Positions 18,867-29,000 of a stretch of DNA of 64,000 nucleotides are shown here, piece by piece. A model generated the notes under the pieces. The model made no database searches, was not told the DNA's origin, and saw only the letters and a program-made list of their open reading frames with translations. Numbering within the stretch: position 1 is the stretch's first letter; each line of letters begins with the position of its first letter. Origin of the DNA: an uncultured Flavobacteriaceae bacterium (GTDB lineage Bacteria > Bacteroidota > Bacteroidia > Flavobacteriales > Flavobacteriaceae); assembly GCA_947500385.1 (NCBI GenBank), contig CANMSA010000005.1:124001-188000 (forward strand), given 5' to 3'. A program made the translations under genes and the position numbers.

Positions 18867-19622
18867 ATGATAGAACTTAAAAATCTGACCAAATCCTTCA
18901 CGACCACTACCAAAAAAGGATTTAAAAAAGAAACCAACACGGTCAACGCCGTAAACGACGTGTCCTTTGCGTGCAGACCGGGAAGAATTTTTTCTTTGCT
19001 TGGCCCCAACGGCGCCGGTAAAACCACCACGCTCCGAATGATCGCCGGGATCATTAATCCCAGTTCGGGGACGGCCATCGTAGATGGGGTCGATATCTCG
19101 AACGGAAACGATGAGGTCAAAAAACGTATTGGGTTTTTAACCGGCTCTACCGGCCTTTACGAACGCCTGAATCCTGACGAAACGATTGACTTTTTCGGGA
19201 AGATTTACCGTCTTCCCGACCAACAATTGAAAGACCGAAAAGAATACCTTTTCGAAAAATTGGGTATCAACGAATTTCGTAAAAAACGAATGGGACAAAT
19301 GAGTACGGGGATGAAACAAAAGGTTTCCATTGCCCGCACCTTGATACACGATCCCGAGGTACTCATTTTTGATGAGCCTACCTCCGGTCTCGATGTTATC
19401 ACTGCCGATAGCATTATCGACCTGATCCGGGAATCGAAGGAAAACAATAAGACCGTTATTTTTTCATCGCACATTATGAGTGAGGTAGACCTGCTTTGCG
19501 ATGATCTGGCCATTATCAATAAAGGAACCATCATCTATAACGATTCTTTTGAAAACTTCAGAAAAGAAATGAAGGCCACCAACCTGACCCAAGAATTTAT
19601 CAACCGCGTTAAAGAAGCCTAA
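18867..19622 (+). CDS. ABC transporter ATP-binding protein (NatA-like)
   Basis: A 251-residue ATPase subunit with Walker A GPNGAGKTT (about residues 50-58), the Q-loop region FLTGSTGLYERL, signature MSTGMKQKVS in the LSGGQ position, Walker B VLIFDEPTSGLD and H-loop VIFSSHIMSEV. The closest described type is the Na+-export or drug-export ATPase NatA. The permease follows after 3 bases and belongs to the same ABC-2 class, so the pair is a complete two-gene exporter. Substrate specificity (sodium, lipid or other) is not readable. The interval to queG shows only a degenerate promoter-like sequence. Confidence 0.88.
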   Translation: MIELKNLTKSFTTTTKKGFKKETNTVNAVNDVSFACRPGRIFSLLGPNGAGKTTTLRMIAGIINPSSGTAIVDGVDISNGNDEVKKRIGFLTGSTGLYERLNPDETIDFFGKIYRLPDQQLKDRKEYLFEKLGINEFRKKRMGQMSTGMKQKVSIARTLIHDPEVLIFDEPTSGLDVITADSIIDLIRESKENNKTVIFSSHIMSEVDLLCDDLAIINKGTIIYNDSFENFRKEMKATNLTQEFINRVKEA

Positions 19623-19625
19623 CCC

Positions 19626-20804
19626 ATGAGCCATTTACTACTGATTATCAAGAAAGAGCTTTCGGAGCTTCTAAGAGATAAAAAAACCATTATCAACTCC
19701 ATCGTATTGCCGACTTTATTGGTCCCTATTCTCATTTTCGGTGCAATCAAGGTTACCGAAATGATCGATAAAAAAGAGGGAGCAAAAACGGTTAAAATCG
19801 GGTTGGTCAATGCTCCCGAAGACTTTGTGTCCTTGGTGAAGCAAGACACGCTGAACAACATTACCCACTATGAAAAGGTAGTTGATTTTAAAAGCTTGAT
19901 CAGTGAGGGAACCATACAGACTGCGGTGGTCTTCCCAACTGATTGGCAACTTCAGATGGATAGCTTACGTACCGGTGAAGTGCAAATACACCGGAATGGC
20001 ACCAAAGACAATGTGAATGGGCGGGTTACCAAAATGCTGGCTTCCTACAATGCGCAGATCAAAGAAAAAAGAATTGCCCGGTTACAGGTTTCCGTTGAAA
20101 AACTAACGCCCTTCAAAGAAAATTACATTGAAGTAAGTGAGAAGAAGGAGCTAATCGGCAAACGTATCGGCGGCTTTATCCCCTATCTCTTTATTTTGAC
20201 CATGTGGGGTGGTTGCCTGTTGGCAGCCATTGATTTGGTGACCGGTGAAAAAGAGCGAAAAACCATTGAGACTACCTTATCGTTACCGGTTTCCAAATTC
20301 ACGGTATTGTTGGGGAAAGCCATTGTCGCCTCCTTGCTCGGATTCATACCGGCATTGTTAAACTTAGTGGGACTTATTGCCGGCCTAAAGCTCATAGATG
20401 GTATTCCAGCTTCCTTAAAGTTGGCCATCAATGAAATGCTGAACTTTCAATCGGTCACCATGATCATGCTGTTGCTTATTCCTTTCTCCTTATTCTTGGC
20501 CGGTTTTATCATTGCCTTGGTTGCGGGAGCTACTACCTTTAAGGAAGCGCAAAGCAAAGCGACACCCATTATTATGCTGATCATTATTCCACTGGTTCTG
20601 GCCATGATGCCGGGTATAGAATTGAGTTGGGCCACGGTTTTGGTACCGGTTCTCAATATCGGTCTGGGCGTAAAAGAGATTATGGCAGGTACGATCGATA
20701 TGCTCCAATATGCAGCAATCCTTGCCTCGCTCGTTGCCTTTGCGGTGGCCGCCATTTATTTCAGTTATAAGAAGTTTTCCGATGAGAATGCAATTTTAAA
20801 GTAA
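19626..20804 (+). CDS. ABC transporter permease (NatB-like, ABC-2 type)
   Basis: A 392-residue membrane subunit partnered with the upstream ATPase. It has one N-terminal helix (IINSIVLPTLLVPILIFGAI), a large extracytoplasmic domain (about 50-170), then five to six helices starting at FIPYLFILTMWGGCLL. Between helices 2 and 3 is the TGEKERKTIETTLSLPVS coupling-helix motif diagnostic of NatB/ABC-2 exporters. The stop codon touches a repeat-rich non-coding stretch (20805-21120). Confidence 0.87.
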   Translation: MSHLLLIIKKELSELLRDKKTIINSIVLPTLLVPILIFGAIKVTEMIDKKEGAKTVKIGLVNAPEDFVSLVKQDTLNNITHYEKVVDFKSLISEGTIQTAVVFPTDWQLQMDSLRTGEVQIHRNGTKDNVNGRVTKMLASYNAQIKEKRIARLQVSVEKLTPFKENYIEVSEKKELIGKRIGGFIPYLFILTMWGGCLLAAIDLVTGEKERKTIETTLSLPVSKFTVLLGKAIVASLLGFIPALLNLVGLIAGLKLIDGIPASLKLAINEMLNFQSVTMIMLLLIPFSLFLAGFIIALVAGATTFKEAQSKATPIIMLIIIPLVLAMMPGIELSWATVLVPVLNIGLGVKEIMAGTIDMLQYAAILASLVAFAVAAIYFSYKKFSDENAILK

Positions 20805-21120
20805 GGTCCTCGACAGGGTCGGACTGACGACATATGGCAGTAGACAGTTAGCCGTGAACAATTAGCAGTTGGCAGTCGCAATTTGAAGTCTTTGTATTCC
20901 ATTTGTCTTTGAGTTTCGTTGCGCTTGAACTTGACGCTTGCACTTGGGCTTCACTAGGGTCCTCGACAGGTTTGTCCTGAGTGAAACCTCAGGGCCTGTC
21001 CTGAGTGAAACCTCAGGGGCTCGGACCGAAAACCTAGATTTCATTTGACATCGGACAAAAAGGAACACCGCTGTCACGCTGAGCCCCAAAGCTTCGTTCG
21101 GGGCAGGCTTGTCGAAGCGC
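20805..21120. repeat. Intergenic cluster of short dispersed-type repeats
   Basis: No gene is seen in these 330 bases before the P450 stop codon. The segment GGTCCTCGACAGG occurs at 20805-20817 and 20958-20970. A 22-bp unit occurs twice (20973-20994 and 20997-21018), and each copy folds as CCTGAG-loop-CTCAGG. 21073-21120 reads GTCACGCTGAGC at one end and TTGTCGAAGCGC at the other, with an internal GCCCC/GGGGC hairpin, the form of REP-like dispersed repeats. AGCAGTTGGCAGT-type short runs occur near 20862. Function unknown. Confidence 0.65.
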
Positions 21121-21134
21121 ATTTGTAAACTTCG

Positions 21135-22529
21135 CTACTTCCTAGGAGTAAATTTTACTGGAACTTTTTCCGGTTTGAGGGAAATCAGCGGATTCAAGAC
21201 CACCTCCGCCTGTGAGGAAGACAAGGTATACTTTTGTACCAAACTGGCCACTACCATCATCATTTCATACATCGCAAAGTTGTTCCCGACACACATTCGA
21301 GGCCCAGCACCGAACGGAAAGTAATAGTCCGAAAAGTCTTTTTTATGTTTTGGATCAAAACGCTCCGGTCGAAATTCTTTCGGGCGATCCCAGAAATCTT
21401 CATGTTGATGCAATTCATACATACTCATTAGCCAAACCGATCTTTTTTTGAAATGGTGCCCATCGATCGTTTCATCGGCCAAGCTCACCCGGTCAATTAC
21501 ATATACCGGAGGATACAATCGCATGGCCTCCTCTATGCATTGCCTGGTATAGGGAATACTTCCCAAGGTTTGCATCCAATCGTCGGTGTCGAAGTTAACG
21601 GCCTTTACTTCTTGAAACAACTTCTCTTGAATGGCAGGATGTTGCGAAAGAAGATAGAGGGAAAAACTAAGCGCGTTGGCGGTAGTTTCATGGCCTGCGG
21701 TAAAAAGTATGAGTACTTCATCTATGAGTTGACGCCTTTTCATCGGGGTTCCATCTTCATAACGAGCCTGCAACAACATATCGAGCAAGTCGTCTTTCTC
21801 CTCCCCGGAATCAACGCGTTCTTGGATAATGGCATCTAACAATTTTCTGGCATCTTCTGCGTAGTTTAAGTGCCTGCCGATAGTGCCCGACAACTGAAAC
21901 CACCATTTCAAATAGGGTTGCCGCATTTCCTTGATCAGCATCATTTGATTAATGGTCGTAATGTCTTGCAACTTTCGCATTCGGTTGCGAATGTCCCCTG
22001 CACTGAAAAGTGATTTCGCCACTACTTGAAAGGCAAGGTCTCCCATGAGTGGAAACACATCTACCTCCCTGTTCATCGGAACTTCCTGTAATTCGGTTTG
22101 TATGGCCTCATTCATAATTTCCAATAGCCCCTCCAATTTTTTCCTGTGAAAAGCGGGTTGTACCATGCGACGATGTACTCGCCAAAAATCACCGTTCGAT
22201 GTGAGTAAGCCCTGCCCGATATACTTTGCCAAGTCTTTTGTCTGCAGGGAGGATTTGTGATAATTTTTGTGGTTTTTCTGAAGAATATGCTTGATGGTTT
22301 GTGCATTTCGGGTAAAAACTACCGTATTGCCCATACCGATATTGACCATAAAGGTATCACCGTACTTTTCAAAATTCTCACGGTGAAAAGGGAGTGGGTT
22401 TCCCAATATCCGTTTTCGATTTTTAAATACGGTTAGCTGGGATACGGTCACCAAAGGTTTGTGCATTGTGTTTGCTGATTTTAAAGGAGCTGTTTTTAAA
22501 GTGGAAGATACCTTCATAATTACCCGCAT
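21135..22529 (-). CDS. Cytochrome P450
   Basis: A 464-residue heme-thiolate monooxygenase with all P450 landmarks: C-helix WRVHRRMVQPAFH, I-helix oxygen-activation motif AGHETT (278-283), K-helix ExxR as EAMR (334-337), PERF (388-391) and the heme loop FPFGAGPRMCVGN with C413 as iron ligand. The motif pattern resembles the CYP102/CYP4 fatty-acid-hydroxylase clade more than steroid or terpene P450s, so a lipid substrate is plausible but inferred. No ferredoxin or reductase gene is adjacent. Starts at 22529, 22517 or M22 are all possible; residue conservation begins only around residue 25. It lies 29 bases after the ruvB stop on the same strand, so it may be co-transcribed with ruvB. Confidence 0.9.
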   Translation of the reverse strand: MRVIMKVSSTLKTAPLKSANTMHKPLVTVSQLTVFKNRKRILGNPLPFHRENFEKYGDTFMVNIGMGNTVVFTRNAQTIKHILQKNHKNYHKSSLQTKDLAKYIGQGLLTSNGDFWRVHRRMVQPAFHRKKLEGLLEIMNEAIQTELQEVPMNREVDVFPLMGDLAFQVVAKSLFSAGDIRNRMRKLQDITTINQMMLIKEMRQPYLKWWFQLSGTIGRHLNYAEDARKLLDAIIQERVDSGEEKDDLLDMLLQARYEDGTPMKRRQLIDEVLILFTAGHETTANALSFSLYLLSQHPAIQEKLFQEVKAVNFDTDDWMQTLGSIPYTRQCIEEAMRLYPPVYVIDRVSLADETIDGHHFKKRSVWLMSMYELHQHEDFWDRPKEFRPERFDPKHKKDFSDYYFPFGAGPRMCVGNNFAMYEMMMVVASLVQKYTLSSSQAEVVLNPLISLKPEKVPVKFTPRK

Positions 22530-22558
22530 TCATAAAAAAAGGATGAACCGCAGCCTAT

Positions 22559-23581
22559 CTAAAACAAGCCGGGCTGCGTCCCGCCCTTGATCCTTCCCAA
22601 ATGTTTATACGCCATTTCGGTTACCTCTCGCCCCCTTGGGGTTCGCATGATAAACCCTTGCTGAATCAAAAAAGGCTCGTACACCTCTTCAATCGTTTCC
22701 GCACTTTCCGAAACGGCCGTAGCCAAGGTGGAAATCCCGACAGGGCCGCCCTTGAATTTATCGATGATGGTCGTCAAAATCTTATTATCCATCTCGTCCA
22801 ACCCATAGGCATCTACATTCAATGCCTTTAGTCCGAATTTGGAAATATCCATGTCAATACTGCCATTTCCTTTGATCTGGGCAAAATCGCGCACCCTGCG
22901 CAACAGCGCATTGCAGATTCTGGGCGTTCCGCGACTGCGTCCGGCAATCTCGATCGCCGCTTCATTCGTAATGGGTACTTTCAAAATTTCCGAACTTCGT
23001 TCAACGATGGTCGACAAAAGTTCTGTTGAATAATACTGTAACCGGCTCTGAATTCCGAAACGTGCCCGCATGGGAGCGGTAAGCAGTCCGGAGCGTGTCG
23101 TCGCCCCAATGAGTGTAAAAGGGTGGAGGTTTATTTGAACGGATCGTGCGTTGGGTCCGGTCTCGATCATAATATCTATTTTATAATCTTCCATGGCCGA
23201 ATAAAGGTATTCCTCTACGATCGGGCTCAAACGGTGAATCTCATCTATAAACAACACGTCGCGTTCATCTAAATTGGTAAGCAAGCCGGCCAAATCTCCG
23301 GGCTTGTCCAATACCGGGCCAGAAGTAATCTTAATCCCGACACCCAGTTCATTGGCCAAGATATGGGCGAGCGTGGTCTTTCCCAATCCCGGCGGACCAT
23401 GAAACAAGGTATGGTCCAAAGCCTCCCCACGTTGATTTGCCGCCTCAACGAATACTTTTAGGTTTTCCAACACCTGTTCTTGTCCGGTAAAATCATCGAA
23501 AGTGATTGGGCGCAAGGCCCTTTCAATATCATATTCCTCTCTTGAAAAACCGTCGGTTGTTGGGTCTAAGTGCTCATTCAT
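22559..23581 (-). CDS. ruvB: Holliday junction helicase RuvB
   Basis: RuvB is the hexameric AAA+ motor that drives branch migration with RuvA. The 340-residue protein contains [21 protein letters not shown], Walker [13 protein letters not shown], Walker [11 protein letters not shown], sensor 1 [11 protein letters not shown], the arginine-finger region APMRARFG and the winged-helix C-terminus [16 protein letters not shown]. Length and motif order are canonical. A TATCTTTG box (23587-23594) ends only 6 bases before the ATG, which would give a leaderless or near-leaderless transcript. The P450 gene follows closely. Confidence 0.97.
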   Translation of the reverse strand: MNEHLDPTTDGFSREEYDIERALRPITFDDFTGQEQVLENLKVFVEAANQRGEALDHTLFHGPPGLGKTTLAHILANELGVGIKITSGPVLDKPGDLAGLLTNLDERDVLFIDEIHRLSPIVEEYLYSAMEDYKIDIMIETGPNARSVQINLHPFTLIGATTRSGLLTAPMRARFGIQSRLQYYSTELLSTIVERSSEILKVPITNEAAIEIAGRSRGTPRICNALLRRVRDFAQIKGNGSIDMDISKFGLKALNVDAYGLDEMDNKILTTIIDKFKGGPVGISTLATAVSESAETIEEVYEPFLIQQGFIMRTPRGREVTEMAYKHLGRIKGGTQPGLF

Positions 23582-23586
23582 CAGTA

Positions 23587-23594
23587 CAAAGATA
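23587..23594 (-). promoter_or_regulatory. Possible -7 box directly before ruvB
   Basis: TATCTTTG on the minus strand matches TAnnTTTG but lies only 6 bases before the ATG, and no TTG is seen 17-23 bases upstream. If used, the message would be essentially leaderless. Confidence 0.3.
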
Positions 23595-23710
23595 CTAGAA
23601 ATAGCGGTAGGTATAAAGTGGTTACCATACCAAGTCTTTCCTTCAAACGTTGTTATGTATGGATGGCTGAACTATGCATAAAATTCGTAATTTCAGGCAT
23701 GCGAAATAGA

Positions 23711-23738
23711 TTGAATACTTTTTCGCGGTATTGATTTG
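23711..23738 (+). promoter_or_regulatory. Putative promoter of the acyl-CoA oxidase gene
   Basis: TTG (23711-23713), 17 bases, then TTGATTTG (23731-23738), one mismatch from TAnnTTTG. It lies 37 bases before ATG 23775 and overlaps the alternative upstream ATG at 23736, which supports the downstream start. Confidence 0.45.
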
Positions 23739-23774
23739 AGATGCGGATCAGCACTGTTCCAACAAAAAATATAC

Positions 23775-26039
23775 ATGAAGAAAACTACTTACTCTCCAGG
23801 CGTTCTACAGTACATTCCTTTTTTCTATGTGATCTGGTCCGACAATTTGGTATCGGCCTCCGAAATAAATGTCGTGCAAAAAGCAATTGGGGAAGATACT
23901 TCTCTCAACAAGGACGATCGTACCCTTTTAAATAGCTTCCTAAATGTGAATCGCGCCCCCACGGATACCGAGCAAAAGCAATGGAAACACACCATTAGCA
24001 ACTCCAATGTACGCTTGGTAGAAAGTGACACCTATCCGCTGGCCACCTTTAGTCAAAACATGGTTTGTCATTACGAAACACAATGTCCCTTTAACGACCA
24101 TTTGAAGCATATTGAAGTAAATCTGGGGATACAACCCAATCATTATAACCATTTGTTCGATGTGGAAGTCGCGCATGAAATCACCTCCGATTTCTATAAT
24201 GCAGCCGAAATCGACACCTTATTAAAAGGGGGCCATGCCACAGTTATTGATGGCTTTCGCAAAGTACTCAATGACCCCATTTTCAAATGGGATGTACATC
24301 GAACCAAGGAGGAGTTTCGGGAAGTGGTGTTGAAGCAAGTACAGTTTTTGGCCGATAAGGGATATGGGGCGATGGCCTACCCGGAAGCCTATGGAGGAAC
24401 CGGCGATATGGAAGGCTATGCCACTATTTTTGAAAACATGATGTATGTAGATGGAAGTCTTACCATCAAATTCGGGGTGCAATTCGGACTTTTTGGAGGC
24501 AGTATCCAAAAGCTTGGTACGCAAAAACACCATGACGCCTACTTGACCAATACCGGGCAGGCAAAGTTATTGGGTTGTTTTGCCATGACCGAAACCGGTC
24601 ATGGATCCAACGTGCGGGGTATCAAGACCACCGCTACCTATGACCAGGCAACCGATAGCCTTATTATACACACTCCTGGAAAAAACGACAACAAAGAATA
24701 CATCGGCAATGCGCTGCATTCTAAAATGGCCTCGGTTTTTGCCCAATTGATCGTGAATGGAAAAAATGAGGGGGTACATGCAGTTTTGGTACCGGTTCGC
24801 GACGCCGAACACAACTTATTACCAGGAGTTACCATTGAGGACAATGGGTACAAACTTGGTCTTAATGGGGTAGACAACGGTAAAATCTGGTTCAATCAAG
24901 TTTCGGTACCAAGGGAAAACCTATTGAACAAATATGGGAATATCACCAAAGCGGGCACCTACTATTCTGAAATCAAAAACCCTAACAAACGATTTTTCAC
25001 CATGCTGGGCACCTTGGTCGGCGGACGAATTTGTGTGGCCAGAGCTGGCTTGGGAGGTGCTAAAATGGCCTTGGCGGTCGCGATAAAGCACGCCTTAAAG
25101 AGAAGGCAATTCAACGATAGCATTAAGATACAAGAAGATTTGTTGATGGATTATCCATCACATCAACTACGATTGACCCCACTGGTGGCCAGTGCCTACG
25201 TGTATCAGATTACTTTGGACAAAATGATGCGGGTATACTGCGACGAGTCACAGCCCGATAAGCGTAAAGTTGAAACCCAGGTGGCGGGCCTAAAATCGAT
25301 CATTACCTGGTACGCCAACGATGCCATACAAGAGTGCCGTGAAGCCTGCGGCGGCAAGGGGTATTTGATCGAAAACCGAATCGCCGACCTAAAGGGTGAC
25401 GTAGACATTTTTACCACTTTTGAAGGCGATAATAACGTCTTATTACAACTAGCGGCGAAAGGCGTACTCTCCGATTTTAAGGCCGAGTTCAACAGTGCTG
25501 GCTTTACGGCCGTACTAAAGTTATTGGGCAGTCGTCTCAACGATAAGTTCAACACCATGAACCCAGCTTATACGAACAAGGTGGACAAAGACCATTTGTA
25601 CAACCCAAAATTTCACAAACATGCTTTTGACTATCGCACAAGGAGGCTTACCTACACCCTGGCGATGCGCATTCGGGATTACATCAAAAAGGGAATGCCT
25701 TCTTACCAGGCCTTTCTAAAAGTACAGACCCATTTATTGGCGTTGGGAAAGGCGTATAGTATTGAACTGGCCTACCATACCTATTGCGAATTCACCGATA
25801 CTATTTCGGATACCAAGAACAAAGAACTGTTTCAGAAATTAGGAACGCTCTATGCGCTTTACGAAATCCGTAAAGATGCCAAATGGTACTTGGAACAAGG
25901 GTATATCGGTGGGACCAAATCAAAGGCCATACGACAACGAGTGGAACGTCTATGCACGGAACTGCGCCCTCATATTGGCGTATTGGTCGACGGTTTTGGG
26001 ATTCCCGACCATTGTATGAGCGCGCCGATTGCTGAATAG
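23775..26039 (+). CDS. Acyl-CoA oxidase/dehydrogenase family flavoprotein
   Basis: A 754-residue FAD enzyme of the acyl-CoA oxidase type, oxidising acyl-CoA to trans-2-enoyl-CoA in fatty-acid breakdown. Seen in order: AYPEAYGGTGDMEGY, the flavin-binding LGCFAMTETGHGSNVRGI, the GGRICVARAGLGGAK helix, EACGGKGY and TTFEGDNNVLLQLAAKG, where E550 is in the position of the catalytic base of acyl-CoA oxidases. The C-terminal acyl-CoA oxidase domain makes it longer than ordinary dehydrogenases (about 380 residues). The start at 23775 (MKKTTYSPGVLQY) is preferred over 23736, which lies within the promoter. Whether electrons go to oxygen or to an ETF cannot be decided. It is convergent with the secreted beta-helix gene. 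Confidence 0.88.
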   Translation: MKKTTYSPGVLQYIPFFYVIWSDNLVSASEINVVQKAIGEDTSLNKDDRTLLNSFLNVNRAPTDTEQKQWKHTISNSNVRLVESDTYPLATFSQNMVCHYETQCPFNDHLKHIEVNLGIQPNHYNHLFDVEVAHEITSDFYNAAEIDTLLKGGHATVIDGFRKVLNDPIFKWDVHRTKEEFREVVLKQVQFLADKGYGAMAYPEAYGGTGDMEGYATIFENMMYVDGSLTIKFGVQFGLFGGSIQKLGTQKHHDAYLTNTGQAKLLGCFAMTETGHGSNVRGIKTTATYDQATDSLIIHTPGKNDNKEYIGNALHSKMASVFAQLIVNGKNEGVHAVLVPVRDAEHNLLPGVTIEDNGYKLGLNGVDNGKIWFNQVSVPRENLLNKYGNITKAGTYYSEIKNPNKRFFTMLGTLVGGRICVARAGLGGAKMALAVAIKHALKRRQFNDSIKIQEDLLMDYPSHQLRLTPLVASAYVYQITLDKMMRVYCDESQPDKRKVETQVAGLKSIITWYANDAIQECREACGGKGYLIENRIADLKGDVDIFTTFEGDNNVLLQLAAKGVLSDFKAEFNSAGFTAVLKLLGSRLNDKFNTMNPAYTNKVDKDHLYNPKFHKHAFDYRTRRLTYTLAMRIRDYIKKGMPSYQAFLKVQTHLLALGKAYSIELAYHTYCEFTDTISDTKNKELFQKLGTLYALYEIRKDAKWYLEQGYIGGTKSKAIRQRVERLCTELRPHIGVLVDGFGIPDHCMSAPIAE

Positions 26040-26079
26040 ACCACAGCCTTATTCAGGGGCCGACTTAACTTTTTCAGGT

Positions 26080-29000
26080 TTATTCCTTAAGTAGCTTAAA
26101 CGAGGTCTCCGCAACCTTGGTTTTGACATGTACTATATAGAGACCGCTAGGGTATGTTTCCAAGTTTACGATCGGTTGTGGCTGTTCGGTATTGGCTTGG
26201 TATACAATACGACCAGTGATATCAGTAACCGTTATTTGTTTTGTACCCGCCACTCCTGAAATCATTATCCGTTCTTTGGCAGGATTGGGAAACAAACGAA
26301 TTTCAGAATCAGTCTTCAAATTTGTCGGTAAGGCAACTTTTAAGCTGGTTCCTTGATTCGGAAGATACGAGATTACCAATTTGGCCGAGTCGTAAGTAGT
26401 ATTTTCCTTGGATGCAAAACGCATTTGATTTCCACTAGCATCTTGAATCAAGACCAGACTATTCAACCCATTGACCAATTGCGCATGATTTATGGAAATA
26501 GTGGAAACATTCCCGGTGTTATAATTTTCGTCTATAGATCCGATAAGCCCATTTTCGGTAGGAGCATTCGCCAAGGTAATATTTTCTTCGGTCCAGTTGT
26601 TGCTATCGCCATAAAAAACTTGGATTACGCCATTTCCTGGATCTACCTCTGTGGTGAATTGTAATTCTGCTGCTGTAATAGTTCCGTCCAAGCTACTTAG
26701 ATCGAACATTAGGTACGCCTTTCTGCTACTTCCAGCTCCGGCTGCTATGGTTACCTCATCAAGGCGTGCGCTTCCTTGCAAGAAAACATCGTTTGTCGGC
26801 GAAAAAATGCTGGTTTCGGACCATTCCAAGCTACAATCCGCGCTGTATTGATCGTCGCTGTCCTTATGCCAATTACCATACCCGGCGGCCGCTACGGGAT
26901 CATCCACTTGAATACACCCTGCGGCGAAACTACCCTGCACATCTAAAGACATACTGTTGGAATTGACGCCATTCCTTATATTCAAACCATCCAAGGAGGT
27001 ATCAAACAAACGAACGGATTGTAGTTGAGTTAGTTGACTCAGATCCATTATTCCGGCTAGACCGTAACAATATCTGATATCGATAAACTCCAAATCCGTA
27101 TTGGACGCGATATTTACATTTTCTACGGATACCACGGTCAAGGATATGCTTTTTAATTGTTCATTTTCGGAGAAATCCAAATCGTTTCCTAAATTGGCTC
27201 CATGTGCTTTAAAGGATGCTAGATTTTCGAAATGCTCCATTCCCGTTAAATCGGCTATGGTACCATTACTTCCCATTGCTCCAATGTCCAAATGGTTTAT
27301 TGACAAGGCATCATCCAGGCATATAGATTGATTTACGACTCCATCGGAATCATACCCTTGGTCAATTAGTACTTGTTCAAATCGATTATCAGCAATATAT
27401 ACCAATTCGCATGCCTCTACAATTACTTCAACAGATTCCGATTGCACCACAACATCTTCGTTGTCGTATGCATAGGCAGTAATATAATAGGTGCCCGGGG
27501 AATTGAATTGAATATTCTTTTTATAGGGGGCTTGGGTTATCGTACCCATACTTACACCTCCTCCTCTTTTAAATTCTACTTTGCTAATCGCCCCATCCAA
27601 ATCGGATGCAAAGGCTTCCAGCCTAATTGATTCCCCCGTATTAAAACGATCGCCATTGCAAGGTGAAGTTAACAAAGCGACCGGTGCTTCATTGTTTCCC
27701 GTATACTCAAAAGCCCCTATATCGTAGTGGTCACCCTGAGGTCTAACCGTATTAATGTAGTCACCGTATACGACCCCTGAAGGCGAAACACCTTGATCTA
27801 TTAGCTTACTAGACCCTGTTAATCTGAAAATACCGCCTTCCTCATCAAAAAATTCGGGATCATAAAGGGAACTTCTTTCCCCAAACTTCTCTTTTATTGT
27901 TAGGTTATCTATAAGAAAGTCACTGTCCTCCTCTGCCTGGGTCCCCGATCCCACATAAAACCTTAACTGAGCAGAACTACTGGTTGCAACCGCCGTGTAA
28001 ACATATTCCTCCCATTGATTGGTAATTGTGGCAGAACCTGGCCCTTCGGTTATATTCAAATTCTGCCATCCGGTAATTCGTTGGTTGGTGCCCACATTCT
28101 TTTTGGCAAAAAAACGCACTTCATAGGTACTACCTACCTCCGCCGTAAAATTATACCATATGTATTTAGATTGCCCAGCAATGTTTAAGACCGACTTAAC
28201 AGCGTAGTCTCCGGAATAGGAAGCAGAAACAGAATTTAGGCTTAGATAGGCAGGGTTTACATTAAAACCGCTTGTTACATCACTTTCATTAATTTCCGAG
28301 GCAGCGTTGGAGGTAATTGCCAGCTCTACAGGTCCAAAACCGGTATTGCTAAAATTACAGTTTTCAAAACTGCTATCATCAATGTCAAGATTAAAACTAC
28401 CGTTAAAAGCAGTGCTCTCCAGACTTATAACACTGTTAAAAATGCAATTTTTAAAATAGGTACCCTCGTTGGGACAGTCTACCCGAAACAAATCTTGCAC
28501 ATCATTAAATGTACAGTTGTAAAATCCGTTGTTTTGCGCAATCCCGGCAGTAAGATCAAAGCGATCAAAATCTACCCCATAAAGCATGCTATCCCCAATT
28601 ACATTAAACAGTTTATTATTATACCCCGCACTAAGACTATCCAAATCACCGCCTACTCCGGGATAACCATCATCTTTGTCGGCGAAAACAGCCATGGCCA
28701 AGCCATTCACGATCTTACTGTTATGTATTTCGTTGTCATGGGCCCCGTTTCGGAATAAAAAAGAACTCCGATGATCTTTTTCGGTATCTTTTACTTCTTC
28801 GTCATGATTCCAAGGTTTACCAATTCCGGTAATACTAATATTATAGGCCTTATTATTGTATACTTCTGCGAAGTTATGTTCAAAATTGGTATTGATAATA
28901 GTAGCATTTGACACTGTATTATTGATTGATGCCACCTTATGGCAAATCCCGTGCCCATAATGGTCCAAAGCACCTACCCGTTCCACATATACATCTTCTA

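Noticed and set aside
21135-23581. Secondary-metabolite cluster around the P450
   Set aside because: Neighbours are ruvB, an ABC exporter and an acyl-CoA oxidase with separate transcription units; no synthase genes.
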